Assembly (NCBI RefSeq): GCF_000004825.1
Contig: NW_008805064.1
Location: 744,001 to 808,000, forward strand
Source: Heterostelium album PN500
Taxonomy: Eukaryota; Evosea; Eumycetozoa; Acytosteliales; Acytosteliaceae
Length of the DNA: 64,000 bases
Reading direction: 5' to 3'
Shown: positions 35,899-48,065 of the stretch, piece after piece
How the letters are laid out: each line of letters starts with the position of its first letter
Numbering within the stretch: the first letter of the stretch is position 1
Made by a program: the position numbers and the translations under genes
The notes under the pieces: generated by a model
The model's database searches: none
What the model saw: the letters and a program-made list of their open reading frames with translations, nothing else
Told to the model about the DNA's origin: nothing

Positions 35899-37783
35899 CT
35901 ATTCATCATCAGTTAATTCTACAGCATCACCTTCATCAAAACTATCGCCTAGAGTGGATCCAGATGACGTCAGATTTCTATTTCTCATCATATGACCTTG
36001 ATATACTGCGGGTGAAGTGGAATCTTCATCGTAGTTCCTTGGACTGACGGGTGGTGCTTTCTTTGCTGCTGGTGATGGATGATTGTTGTTGAACGATGGT
36101 GATTTGGTCATGTTGCTGGAGGATGCAGAGGTGCTCAGTTTGTTGGTTACGGGGATCGGCTCGAAAACGGGTGGTCCACCGAAAATCTTTTCAAAGTTTT
36201 GAATGATCGTTGTGATCACCATGTTTCCAAGTGCTATATCCTCGACGACGATGTCGGTCTGCGACACCAGAATGTTGGGACCAACAACGGTTGCCAAATT
36301 GGCAGGTCCCATCTTGTTCTTGGGATTCAGTGAGATTTGATTCAACAGATGAATGAGATGATGCAGCAGATTGAAATTGTGTTTCGGTAGCGAATGGATG
36401 ATTCGGCTGACCTTGTTGATACGCTCGTCGGGCGACTCGATGTTGCACACATCGATGAACTCGTTGTAGCGACTGTAGGTGAGAAGCGGTTCTGGCTGCA
36501 ACTCACGGAGGAACAGCTTAACGAGATTGCAAACGACGTGCACATCGAATGTGTTTGCCAAGTTATAGTCTTTGCCGTCGTCGATCATCAACTTGTATTC
36601 GACGACCTCCTTCTTTGGTCCGGACATACGGAAGAGTCCCTCCTCCTCGATGCGTCCTCTAATCACCTGGAATGCCTTGGCCACAAAGATCGGGATGCTA
36701 GTTTGGTCGCGAGTGATCAACACAGAGAGATCCTCGCCAAACACCTTTTGTTTGAGAGCATCGCCCGATTTGGCTGGCGACAACAACATCGACATACGCA
36801 CCTTTGATTTCTCGAGTTCTGCCTTTCGCTTCTCGACGTAGAGTCGATACTCGTAGATATCCGGTATCATCTGGGCGAGCCATCTGTATCCTTTCTGGAA
36901 GAAGGTGTGATAGGTATCGAGATAGTCACACAGCTTCTCGACAGTCTCAAACTCTGCAATGATATTGGTGTCGTTCAACTGTGTTGAAGTATCGATGCCG
37001 ATCAACTCGAAATCCTTTTTCAGCGTATCGCATTCCTGTTCTTGTTCTGTGATCTTTGTTGGTTTTACACTCTTATTCTTCTTTAGATTGTTCAAATCCG
37101 ATAGCGATGCATCGTAAGCAACTCTAACTTTATCATATTCTCTTTTTGATTCCTTGATAATTTAAAATAAAAAAAAAGAAGTGAGTTGAGTGATTAGTTA
37201 TGATGATGATGATGTTGATGATATTATTAATTTATCACAACACACTAGCTTGTGTGAACATTTCAACTTACTTGAGCTTGTTTCAACTCTGTTTTAACCA
37301 TCTTTTTAAGTGGATCACTGACATCGTTGACCAACGATGAATTCAACTTTGCCTTGAGATCTTCGAAGCCAGCTTGAAACTCACCAATCTTTGAGAGAAT
37401 ACCAGAGAGAATCACTAGATCCTGATAGTTATCTCTTACATGGACACTATAGTCAATGAAACTGTCTGCCAACTCTGTACCATCTTGAATACTGACACCA
37501 GTACTAACTGTTTCCTTCTCAATTGCCTTTGTAAGTTTTCTTAAATAAAATCTTGATTCTTGTACTTGCTATTAAATTAAATTTGTTTTTTTTAAAAAAT
37601 TAATTTAATAAAATAAATATCTAGTTAGATTATCTTTGTTTTTATATAAAGATATCATCTTCTAATTATACATACTTTTTCCAACTCTTTCATTTGTTCA
37701 GGTTCCAGAGTGTTCTCTCTGCTTGATGTCTTTTCCAAAACATTTTGTTTTGTTATAGCAAATGTCTTTTTAAATTTCTTCAT
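35899..37783 (-). CDS. BAR-domain RhoGAP
   Basis: Exons 37783-37676, 37568-37272 and 37152-35899 give 552 residues. The first 230 residues form a helical BAR-like domain (MKKFKKTFAITKQNVLEKTSS start, FIDYSVHVRDNYQDLVILSG, YLDTYHTFFQKGYRWLAQM) similar to the RICH/nadrin and SH3BP1 type. Residues 250-460 are a RhoGAP domain: SIPIFVAKAFQVIRGRIEEE, arginine finger in EEGLFRMSG, LFLRELQPEPLLTY, and NKMGPANLATVVGPNIL. The C-terminus is Ser/Pro-rich, likely disordered, with an acidic end. Such proteins sense curved membrane and switch off Rho-family GTPases, for example during endocytosis. Which GTPase is targeted cannot be told. Confidence 0.92.
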
Positions 37784-38703
37784 TCTGCTCTATATATTTA
37801 TATATATTTTGAAAAACTAAAATGATAATAAACAAAGTTAGAATCACAAAGTTAAATTATTTTGTTGTTTTAATAATAATAATAATATTGAGTTGAATGA
37901 TAGTCAGGTAAATTCAATAGTGAAATTTGTTAAAAAATAATAATAAAAAACAAATCTAAATGAGTGTGTGAATGTACATACAACTCAAAAGTTAAAAGCT
38001 AAGATATCTATTGTTTGTTGTTGAAATGAAGGAGGAGGTGAAGTTTTTGAATTGAATTGAATGTCAATAGAAGTCGATTTTAATCTTACTTGTTTGGTTT
38101 GATGAAGTACTACTTTCTTTATTTTATTCAATTCTAAGATAAGAGTATTTAAATCTAATAAATAATAATAATAACTGATTTATCAATTTTATTTGTTTAA
38201 AAATAACATAAAATATAAGAAAATCGATAGGTTTTGATTCAATGACTTTTTTTAGATTGAATTATTTGAAAACACAGATAAGATAGTTAAAAAAAAAATG
38301 AGTACCACACTAATCCAAAAGCCAAGAGTGTTATTGCAAAAAAAAAAAAAAAAAAAAAAAATTGATTTTTTTGGAATTGTGTGTTGAATAAATCTTTTTT
38401 TTTTTTGATTACCACCAAATACGTTAAAATATTCAATTTTTTGTAAAGTGGTTTGGGGAAAAATACATACACAAACAGATAATAATAATAATGGTAATTC
38501 TATTTTATCATACCAAACACATAAAAAATATTGATCAAGTACATGATCATCAAGCTTTGTATAAATAACAATTATTATTATTTATATGTACGAAACGATA
38601 TGATAGGAATAAATTTATATTGTTATTGGTTTTTTTATTTTCTTCCTTTTCAGTCATTCTATTCTTATTAAAATAATAAAATAAAGCATAATTAATTTAT
38701 AAT
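37784..38703. other. Divergent AT-rich spacer
   Basis: Holds an A-run of more than 20 bases at about 38338-38361 and no supported gene. A 61-codon minus frame at 38287-38472 is made of homopolymer and rejected. Confidence 0.5.
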
Positions 38704-39387
38704 ATGTTGGAAAAACAATTATTTTCATATGTATTGAATATTATTTATCTTAGGAATAAAATTTTTCAATATGTTCAATGGATAAATCGGTCGGTACTGA
38801 AATCAAATAGGTCGGTTGGGTGGAATGGTTTGTTGTCGGATCCACTCCTCCTAATACAATATCAATATGTAGAGCAACTGAAATCACAGAGCTCAAAGAA
38901 TGCTATGAAGAAACTCGATAACTATAGAATCTACAAACTGTTTCAACTGGCGATCCAAGTCGGGAGTCTTGAGATAATTCGCTTCCTCTTTGAAGAGAAA
39001 CTGTTTAGATTCTCGTTTTATCACTATGGTGAATGTTCGTGTTGCGACAACCTCTTGATGTACGCAGTCAACTACCACCTCAGAGACGCCGTTGGACAGC
39101 CGCGTCTCGATGTCATCGAGTATCTGGTGACCGAAGTCGAAAATAAATATATGGAACCAACCACCGGTAAACCCGTGAGATGGAACTACAATTTCCGATG
39201 GAATATATTCAAAGCGACTGATCTCATGATTCTGCTATTTCGTTTGGCACCACTCAAAATGATTTTACGCCAACGTGCCAACCAAAACTACAGTTTCACA
39301 CAAACCTATTTAGAATATTTCTATCATCATCAAGAATCATCTATAAACAAAATATCTTCATCAATTTATGATCATAATATCGATTAA
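38704..39387 (+). CDS. Short ankyrin-clan protein
   Basis: Single exon, 227 residues. The first 60 residues (MLEKQLFSYVLNIIYLRNKI, IFQYVQWINRS, LLLIQYQYVEQLK) align by eye with the N-terminus of the 577-residue gene at 32823. About two ankyrin-like helical pairs follow (LAIQVGSLEIIRFLFEEKLF, PRLDVIEYLVTEVE). Ordinary clan members run 500-700 residues, so this is either a natural short form or a copy that lost its repeat array. It ends cleanly in TAA with no decayed coding downstream, which favours a short functional gene or an old truncation. Confidence 0.7.
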   Translation: MLEKQLFSYVLNIIYLRNKIFQYVQWINRSVLKSNRSVGWNGLLSDPLLLIQYQYVEQLKSQSSKNAMKKLDNYRIYKLFQLAIQVGSLEIIRFLFEEKLFRFSFYHYGECSCCDNLLMYAVNYHLRDAVGQPRLDVIEYLVTEVENKYMEPTTGKPVRWNYNFRWNIFKATDLMILLFRLAPLKMILRQRANQNYSFTQTYLEYFYHHQESSINKISSSIYDHNID

Positions 39388-39653
39388 TAAACATATATTT
39401 AACTTTACACCATATACTTTTCATAATTATGATTTTGGACGCGCCAAATTTTTTTTTGAATCAACACACACTCGCTGAAAAAACAAAAAAAGTGGTTGAA
39501 AAATGAAACAAAAAAATTTCAGTAAATTTTGCAAAATTTTTAATTGCACAAAAAGCGTATGTGAAGAAATGTTTGTTTGATTGTTTATTTTTTTTTTTAA
39601 ACAATAGATATAGCAGTTAGATATAGATTTATATAGTTGTTTAAAGTATAAAA

Positions 39654-41165
39654 ATGACAAAATGTATACATACAGATTGTACTATGCACTTTGACAGACC
39701 GTTTCATTTGAAACGTCATGAAGAAGATGCTACTCATTACTGCAAGAATGCTGCGGAATGCGAGAAAAACATGGCGGGAAGACCTTCGAAACACAAAGAT
39801 CCGACTCCTCACCATTGTGAGCCGTGTAACGCTTATTTCAGCAGACCAGAGGATCTCACCAGACATTTGGGATCGCTTAAGCATCGGAATGTAATGTTGG
39901 AGGGTGTCAAACAGGTTCAGAATACAGAGTATGATGTCGATCAAACCGTCACCAATCTTATCAACGGCATTGCAGAGCAACAGCGAGAGATGACCGACAT
40001 AGAGAAACTCGAGCATCTCCATCAAACTCATCCAATTACCATCATCGTTGCCGACGAAGATGAAGGGACACACAGTGGTATCTTTGTTAATTTCCTTGCT
40101 GTCTTTAGAGATTTACTTAAAGATCATAAATTAATTGTAAGTAAGATAAAAAAAAAATAGAAAAGAAAAAGAAAAGAAATATATATTATTATATTATATT
40201 TATTAATTTATTCATATTCATATTTTCTTTAGAAAACAAATGTAAAAATAACATTAAAACTTGGATACAAGCTATATCATGTCGGTAATGGCCAACAAGA
40301 GAAGACCAAGTTTTTCGTTTGCGGAACCATGGGAATAGTCGATCCGGCACCTCCATCGAATGCACAATTCAAAGACAGACCATTCATTGTCTATCATGGA
40401 AGTGAGGATATCATAGAGTTTGTTACAAAGCTGCAGCAACTGGCCGATGAAATCAACATCTATTCCGGTGAGAGTTGCATTCCACTCGATGGAGTGAAAT
40501 ACAATGTAACGATAGAGTTTGCTGATCAAAGTCCGATGGCTGCCGACACCACAACAGGCGAGTGTGAAGTGTACTTGGAGAATCTTTGGTTGCATAATCA
40601 CGAGCATCATGGCGACACCACCGTTGAATTTACAGACAGCAATCCCAGCTCAAAGAGTATTACAAAAGAAGAGCACCACGAAACTGAGCGAGAAGAGGAA
40701 GAGAATAATGATGCTGCTGATAATGATGACGACGACGATGAGGAAATAAGAAAAGTACCACCAAAGAAACGTGTAAGACCATCAAAGTCAAAGGCTAAAG
40801 AAAAAGATGAAGAGATAAAAAGTCCAAAGAAACGTGGAAGACCTTCAGCTGTAAAGAAAGAAAGCGATGAAGAGGAGGAGGAGGAAGAGGAGGAAGATGA
40901 AAGAAAAGAAAAAGAGGAGTCAATGGAGGAAGACGAAGAGGAAGAAGAAAAGGAAAAGGATAAAAAGAAAAAATCAAAGAAGAAGGAAAAAGAGAAAAAG
41001 AAAGAAAAAGCTAAAAGAAAAGGAAAATCAAAAAAGTCAAAGCAAGATGAAGAAATCGATATTGAATTTACAGAGGGTGAAGATGATGATGAAGAGGAAG
41101 AAGAAGAAGAAGAAGAAGAAGAGAGATCATCTAAACATAAACAAAAGAAATCAAGAAATAAATAG
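39654..41165 (+). CDS. Zinc-finger protein with AT-hooks and acidic/basic tail
   Basis: Exons 39654-40136 and 40233-41165 give 471 residues. Two zinc fingers lie at the N-terminus: an atypical CIHTDC...HLKRH one (residues 5-28) and a C2H2 of U1/matrin spacing (CEPCNAYFSRPEDLTRHLGS, about 60-82). The middle (about 120-300) is a folded-looking region without known signature. The C-terminal third alternates Glu/Asp runs with Lys runs and contains two AT-hook-like motifs, KKRVRPSK and KKRGRPSA, which bind the minor groove of AT-rich DNA. A nuclear, chromatin-associated role is likely. The Lys/Glu tail comes from AAG/GAG/GAA microsatellite-like DNA. Confidence 0.8.
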
Positions 41166-41272
41166 ATTAATTAATAAATAAATAAGAAAATATATATTAT
41201 ATTATAAATTAAACTTATTATTTTTTTTTGTTTGTTGTAAAACATTGTTTTATTATTTTAATTAATTTGTTT

Positions 41273-44200
41273 TTATTGAATCAAGAAAGTTGGTTTACCA
41301 GGAGCTGGGAGTGCACCCTTCATACCGGTGGTATCAGCGATCTCTTGACATTCTACAGAGGTCAATTCAAGTGCTCTGCAAATGTATTCCATGTTTTGAC
41401 TGATGATTTCTTGTTCGTCGAATGGCATGGAGGTATCGAGGGCTTGTTTACCTTCGGTCTTGAGTTCACCTTCAATCATTCTTACGAATGCCATGATATT
41501 TGAGAGTTGTGGCTTGAGTTCATCCATCTTCTTGAGATCTTCGAGGATTGCGCTGACATCCTTGGTGAATGACTTGTTGGCATCGTTGTAGATGGTCTGG
41601 AGGTAGAGCAAAACGGTTTGTTTCCACTTGGGGAAGTTCTTGGTGATGTAGATGGTTGCCTTCTCTGCCTTGGCGTCGGTCTTTCCACCCTTGTTCTTGT
41701 TCTTCAAGAAAATACCGACCTTGTTACGTGCTTCAGAGACGGTGCTCTTGAGGTAGTCGTTGGTTCTCAAAGCGAGGTAATCAATGTTTGATGACTCTGG
41801 CCAACGGGCGGCGAGGATAGATCCCTTACCGATCATGGAGAATACCTTTTGTGAGAAATGTGGAATGATTGGGAAGAGGAGAATAGCTTGAGTTTCGATG
41901 TACTTGAAGATGAGTTCACATGACATGTTCTCGTTCTTTGCCATGGCCAACTTGTAGTGGTCACGAACGTTGAGCAAGTCAAAGAAACAGGTGTGCAATG
42001 CCTCACGGAATTGTGACTTGGCGTAGGCTTCGTCGGCCTTGTTGATGGCACGATTCATCTCACTGATAAAGATGACGTCTTGGAGACGGTTGGATTCACC
42101 GCTGTACAATTTGTCCTTCATGTCGATCATCTCTTGTACCCATTGGACTTGAGTGTGTACCTTGAACAACGAGGTCAAAGCTGTCTTGTCGACAAAGTTG
42201 GCGTCTTCAATACCGTCACCGGCATCGGCCAAAGCAATTCTGGTACCGTCGGCAGAGAATTGTTGGACGGCGTCGAACAAGGTGAGGAAATTACCACTGG
42301 ACTTGGACATCTTGGCACCATTCAATTGGACGAAACCATTGGCACGAATACCCTTTGGTTGCATCTTCTCTGCAAAGATGGCAGCGTGGTTGTAGAGGAA
42401 GAAAGTAAGATGGTTTTGTACAAGATCGATACCAGAGACACGGAGATCCAATGGATACCAATAGTTGAACTCACGCTTCAATACGGCAAGAGTGTCCTTG
42501 GAGATTTCGCAACCCTCTGGGTATGGCTTGTCCAAGAGGATGTGGTCCCAGACGGCACGGGTCATTTGGGTGGCGGCGATACCAGCTGGACCAACGACCT
42601 TACCGTTGAAATCTTGATGCAACAAGTGAGCAATGGTGTAGAATGCCATGTAGATGGTAGAGTCAGAGAGTGATTCAATCAAGAATTGCTCGTCCCATGG
42701 CAACTTGGTACCGAGACCGAATGAACGAGAGCAAGCCCATTGATTCAACCAACCTACAGCAGTCTCAAAACGCTTCTTTGTCTCTGCAGAGAAGAGTTCC
42801 ATCGATTCGAGAGTCTTGTTGACTTGGTCACGCCATTGGGGATCGTCTTCACCGTAGTTGATGTACCATTGGTCGGTCAAAGCGACGACACACTCGTCAC
42901 CGGAACGCGAGATGACTGGAGTGGTTGGTTCAGAGTAGTTGCAAGCTTGTCCACTCTCAATCAATTGGTCTTTAATTGCCTTCTTGACGTCCTGTACTTT
43001 CTTACCGGCATGCTCACCAACAATCATGATACCCTCAGTGAAACCACGGAGATAGCAGACATCTTTGGCTTGGTCGAGCAAAGCACGATCATTCTGGGAC
43101 TTGATGTTCAAGTCTTGATAAGCTTTGACAGCGGCGGTATTGGAATAACCCGGAATATCGATGATTGGAACGACTTCGAATGGGAGAACCCACTCATCCT
43201 TGATACCAAACTTCTTTCTCAATGGCTCCTTTTGTTTCAAGTCGTGGAGAGCAGCATAGTCATCGGGAGCATCCGATGGAACCGATGTTACAACACCGGT
43301 ACCCTTGTTCTCGTCGATCGACAACATTGGCAATACATAGACGACCTTGTTGACGGCGAGTGGTGCTTTCAAAGCGGCACCGAGCAATTGGTCACCGGTG
43401 AACTTGGCCAAACATGGATACTTTCCGGTCTCCTCGGTCAACTCTTGGTAAGACATATTTCTGGCGGAACGTTCAGTGCAGATGAACACCTCACCATTCT
43501 TCATTTGGAAAGCACCGTACTTTCCGGTTGGGAGGATCCAACAATTGGTTTGTCCGTACATTGTCTCTGGACGAACGGTTCCTGGCACCAAGTAGATCTT
43601 CTTTCCGGTGGCAGCGACCTCCTTGAGACACTCTGGCACTGGCTCGAGAACTTCGAGCTTGATCAAAGTGAAGTTGTTTGGTTGGACACCCTCACCGGAT
43701 GCACGCTCGTGATCAGCGCACTGCTGGTTGTCGGTGGTCGACCAGATCGAGTAACGCTTTCCGTACTTGACCTTTCCGAGCTCACGCAATGTCTCGAATT
43801 GCCAACGTACGAATGAATCGTAGTATTGGTTGACGTCGGTAGTGATGAAAGAACGACGCCAATCGATACCCATACCGATGGTCTGGAGATCGGTCTTGCA
43901 GTGTGGTGGGAAGTAGTTCAACCAGTAGGCAGAGTCGGCAAACTTTGGAATCTCCTCGTCTGGAATGGCCATGCTCTGCATAATCTGCCATTGGTATTTG
44001 GCGCCACCGGTCTTGGCTTGTACCTTTGACTTTTTCGACTTGAAAGCCAATGGATCGTCTTTCTTGGCGACGGCTGCTGGCTTCTCTTCGTCGTCGTTCG
44101 TCTCCTCCACTGGGAACACGGGTGGACAACCGAATTGTGCCATTTCATTCTTTAGTTTGTCGGCACAGACCTTGATTGGCATACCGGTGCAATGGAATCC

Positions 44201-44646
44201 GAATGGGAAGAGAACACGCTTACCCTTGAGACGTTGATACTGACACATAAACTCTGCCTTTGTGATTGTGAAAACGTGACCGATGTGGAGTCTACCGTTC
44301 ATATATGGATATGGGAATGATGCCATGTACTTTGGTGCATCTTCATTCGATTGGTTCTCTGGAGCATCCACTTCGAATGCCTTTGTCTCTTCCCATTCCT
44401 TTTGAATCTCCAATTCGTAATTTCTAATGAAATCAAGTTTAGCTGTTGACTATATAAATATATTCCGTGTGTGTGTGGATTTCAAAATCAATATCAAATT
44501 GAACCACCTCATTATCATCTCTTATCCTATCACATTCAATAACAACTTACCATTTTCTTCTTGTTTCGTTGATATTTATTGTAATAATATATTGCTATAG
44601 AAATTGTTGATATAACGATTAAAGTATTAATAATCTGTATTTGCAT
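41273..44646 (-). CDS. Leucyl-tRNA synthetase, cytosolic type
   Basis: The main exon 44449-41273 encodes a class I LeuRS of the archaeal/eukaryotic cytosolic type: HIGH motif in GRLHIGHVFTITKAEF, CP1 editing domain (GTGVVTSVPSDAPDDY, typical of LeuRS), KMSKS in GAKMSKSSGNF, anticodon-binding helices, and a C-terminal extension. An upstream exon ends exactly after an ATG (44553-44551, donor GTAAGT), so the minimal protein starts M|STAKLDFIRNYE and has 1,059 residues. The same exon is open further up to an ATG at 44646 after an in-frame TAG, adding 31 residues (MQIQIINTLIVISTISIAIY..., then a basic KYQRNKKK), which look like a signal anchor. Which start is used is undecided; the coordinates include the longer form. 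Function: charging tRNA-Leu and editing mischarged norvaline or isoleucine. Confidence 0.93.
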
Positions 44647-45325
44647 TTTTGAGAGTAGTGTTTGTTTTAACTATAATTTGGTTGATTGATTGATTGATTT
44701 GATTGTTTATTGTTTGTTCATTTTGATTATTTACTATTATTATTATTATTATTATTATGATGTTGTATTTCTTTTTTTGTTTATTTGTTTATCATTGGAT
44801 TGTTTTGTTACCTTATGATATATTAGTTTAATCGATTATATAGTTTTTAGGTTTCTACCAAATTTAGGTAGATACAATGGATGTGGTGAATGTAATGTGG
44901 GTGTGGTGATTTGTGATACAAATATTTAATGATATTATTACTAGTAATAATTAATCGGAATTTCCCAAGAATATTTAAATAACTATAATGCTATCTATCT
45001 ATTCCTTAAGATGATTTTTTAAAAAAACAAAACACACACTTAAATTTTGTTCTTCATTTAAATTCAAACTTTTTTCACAATTTTTTTTTTTAAAAAACGT
45101 CGGTCAACAAAGTTGGTTTTTAAAAAAACTAAAACAAAAAAAAAAACCATATGCATAACTCTATTAATAAAGTATGGATTCTGATTTTAGCTATATTATA
45201 TAAATAGATGTAAATGTTTCAATTGTGTGTTATTAGTTATGATTTTAGTTATTTTTTTTTTCTAAATGTTTTGTTTTATATTATTTTTTTTTATTTTAAT
45301 GTTATTTATTATAGTATTATTATTA
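44647..45325. other. Spacer
   Basis: AT-rich, with ATT microsatellite at 44732-44758 and T-runs. No gene seen. Confidence 0.5.
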
Positions 45326-46184
45326 TTAATTTGAACCAATAAAGAATTTCAAAAGTCCATTCATGTTGCTTCTTAAGCTATCTGGTTCGTGTTGGAAGAA
45401 ATACATCAGAATGGCAGATGCAATCATAAATACTAAAACTTCACCATTCTTTATATAAAATGCAAATCCTCTGGTTGCTGCCATCTTCCACATGATCTCC
45501 AATGTTTGATTCAAACAATATAATGCTAATTCTGATCTTCTACTCTTTCTCCTAAACGATTGTTTTGTTTTAATATAAATAGAAAATATGTTAGTTAACC
45601 AGCAGCACTGATTGATTGATTGAATGGTTGGATGATAACATGCAAAACCAAACAACAAATAATAATAACAACAACATACTCTATTAAAATTGATAATAGA
45701 CCAGCAAAGAAACCGCTAATTGCTGCAATCGATTTGTAATCTCTTCCACCAGCAAGATATTTAAAAAAGCAAATGGCCGATCCGAATGCACCGGCATAAG
45801 TACCAAGGAATGTTGATGATCTAATGATTTCAGGCAGTGATCTTGTAATAATAAATTTAAGTCTGTAGAGTTTAAATCAATCAATCAAATCAGTCAGTCA
45901 GTCAGTCAATCAATGACATTCAATAAAGATTGGTTAGTAATGTGTATTTGATCAATAGTGATGCGATGTGTGTTGTTATTTGATGCTAAAACCAATAATA
46001 CATACCCTTTTCTTTTGAAAATGATTGTAGGTATAAGGAATAGTGGTGCATATAATTTGAAACCAGCAATGAATACTTGTAACCAGATTTGTGCCGCCGC
46101 CAAAGTACATGATTTGCTCCATGGATGTATTACTTTACATGATATCTGTTCTACAATTTGATTTGGTTTTGATTGTGCTGTCAT
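45326..46184 (-). CDS. TMEM135-like (Tim17-related) membrane protein
   Basis: Exons 46184-46006, 45862-45680 and 45551-45326 give 195 residues. The features match the C-terminal half of animal TMEM135: an N-terminal HPWSKSC motif (Cys-rich Pfam TMEM135 lead), LYAPLFLIPTIIFKRKG, a Gly-rich pair of helices (STFLGTYAGAFGSAICFFKY, ISGFFAGLLSILIE) of Tim17 style, and ERKSRRSELALYCLNQTLE. The protein has four to five membrane helices. Animal TMEM135 is about 460 residues and acts at peroxisomes and mitochondria in fission and lipid metabolism; here only one half is present, as in many fungal and protist relatives. Function is inferred from family membership. Confidence 0.8.
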
Positions 46185-47298
46185 TTTTAACCTGTGTTGC
46201 TATAACTATTAGCTGTGCTAAAACTATTAACTAATTATATTTAAACGACAAACTAAATAATATAAATATATCTAAATATACACAAACAACAATAATGAAA
46301 TTTCAAAAAACCTTTGGCTGAATCTGTTTGCAAATTATAGTTGTGTCAAAAATGAGCAAAAAAAAAAATAACCTAAAAATTAAAAAAAAAAACGAATTTA
46401 TGATTGATTTTAATGTTATTGATTTTTAAGTTATATAAATATATAAATAGATAGTTCTCAGTGAAAAAAAAAACATATACAAACAAAAACAAAAAAAAAT
46501 TTGATTATTTGTTTTTAATAGAAAATATTTATATTTTTTTAGTTATTTTTTTGATGTATTTCGGCAAACAAACACTTTTTTTTTTTTTTTGCTGCAAATT
46601 TCAATGCAATAATAATATCTCAAGAAAAATTTGTCGGCAATTACTTTCATTATACATTGACTTTTTAGGAAATTGAACTCACTCACCAAAGAGTGTTTTG
46701 ATATTACAACTTCATTATAAAATTTTATAAATTAAATTAAAAATCATTCTTTTTACTTTTATTATTAGCTAATATTAATTAAGAGTATTATTAAAAAATG
46801 ATTTGGAATGTTCGTTGGCGTTTGTTTGTTTGTTGGTTGGTTGAATTGCGCTTGTTTTGTTGTTCATCATTAGGTTTGGTTAGAGTTAGAGATGTGTTGA
46901 ATAGGAATACAATAATAATTGATTGGCTTGTATAGTAGTAGGATCACAATATACTTTTGAAGTGACCAAATCCATAAGTTTGATCGTTGCATTGATTATC
47001 GTCTCTTAAATAGTTGTGTGTGTATAGTGTATTTAAATGGAATCAACTATCAATTAGAACACTTAACCATCGCTGTTATGTTCTTCAAAAGTTAATGTTG
47101 ATTTTGATGTACAATGCAATGCATATCTGTATTTGTATCGCACGCGATTTCATCCATCCCCGTTCTACTTTAAATATCTTTCTTCCTCCAAAAATGAACA
47201 TTTTCTATATATTATTATTATTATTATTATTATACTTCTAACTATTACTATTACTTATTATTACTACTATATATATTAAACAACATTAAATAGTAATA
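46185..47298. other. 1.1-kb AT-rich spacer
   Basis: A/T homopolymers and an ATT microsatellite at 47209-47230. Short frames at 46461 and 47014 lack any protein-like pattern. No gene supported. Confidence 0.5.
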
Positions 47299-48065
47299 CT
47301 ATGAGAAGAAAGTATGTCTTGGGTTATACGAGGCAACCAATACAAATGCAATGAGTGGTGATACAATCATAGCGAGAAGTGCACACCATATTCCCTTGAA
47401 GATATAGAACGACCACTTCAACACCATGTAGCCATCGGATTTCGTTGCCAAGAACACAGCAACCAAGGTAGGTGGTGAGAATACACAAACACCCAAAACA
47501 CCAAATATAATAGCTCTTTTAATTATAATCTTATAATTTATACCTAAAACGTTTAAAAAGTAGAAAAGTAGATAACAAACGTCGTTAGTTAGTACATAGT
47601 GTATAGATGTTGAGACTATAGTTATTATAATTATCAATTCTTCTTCTTACCAGTAGGAATCCATGATAGACATGGATGTTTTAACCAACGTTCGTCGATC
47701 GGTGATATCATCTTGCCTTTACGAAGATCAAATGTAACGAGGAATGATGAGAGGATACAGGTGATCGTTGGTAGAAGGAAAGAGGTCATGATGATGTCAG
47801 AGAAAATGCAGGTAAGAGAGCCAGTAAAGACGATGGTGGCACCTTCGCCTTTCGGGTAGATGACCCACGCCAAAAACATATTGATGAAAAAGTTGATGAT
47901 GCCAGAGACCACTCCCTGTGCGCCAAAGATGTAGAGCCACTGCGCGTTCGTCAGAGGAATCCTATTGTAGGCCCAGCCATACTTTGACTTCTCGGGATAC
48001 TCCATACCGTCAAAGTCTTCCTCAAGCTCGAAATGTACTGTTTCTTCACTGTCGAGTATCATCAT
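47299..48065 (-). CDS. Four-helix membrane protein of unknown family
   Basis: Two exons, 48065-47651 and 47543-47299, in phase, giving 219 residues from the first ATG (MMILDSEETVHFELEED). Hydrophobic segments lie at about residues 45-65, 80-105, 145-170 and 185-205. A conserved-looking N-terminal part reads YGWAYNRIPLTNAQWLYIFG, and a cytosolic loop contains DLRKGKMISPIDERWLKHP. The frame stays open upstream to a T-rich TTTTTTTAG at about 48146, which looks like a splice acceptor, so an earlier coding exon (adding about 27 residues including TPPPLDYQQQQQ) is possible, though no ATG is seen in the next 250 bases. I do not recognise the family. Confidence 0.65.

Noticed and set aside
42740-43816. 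358-codon plus-strand frame
   Set aside because: Antisense to leucyl-tRNA synthetase, which has all its motifs on the minus strand; no protein-like domain in the antisense reading.
43782-44237. Several 67-115-codon frames on both strands
   Set aside because: Shadows of the synthetase N-terminal region.
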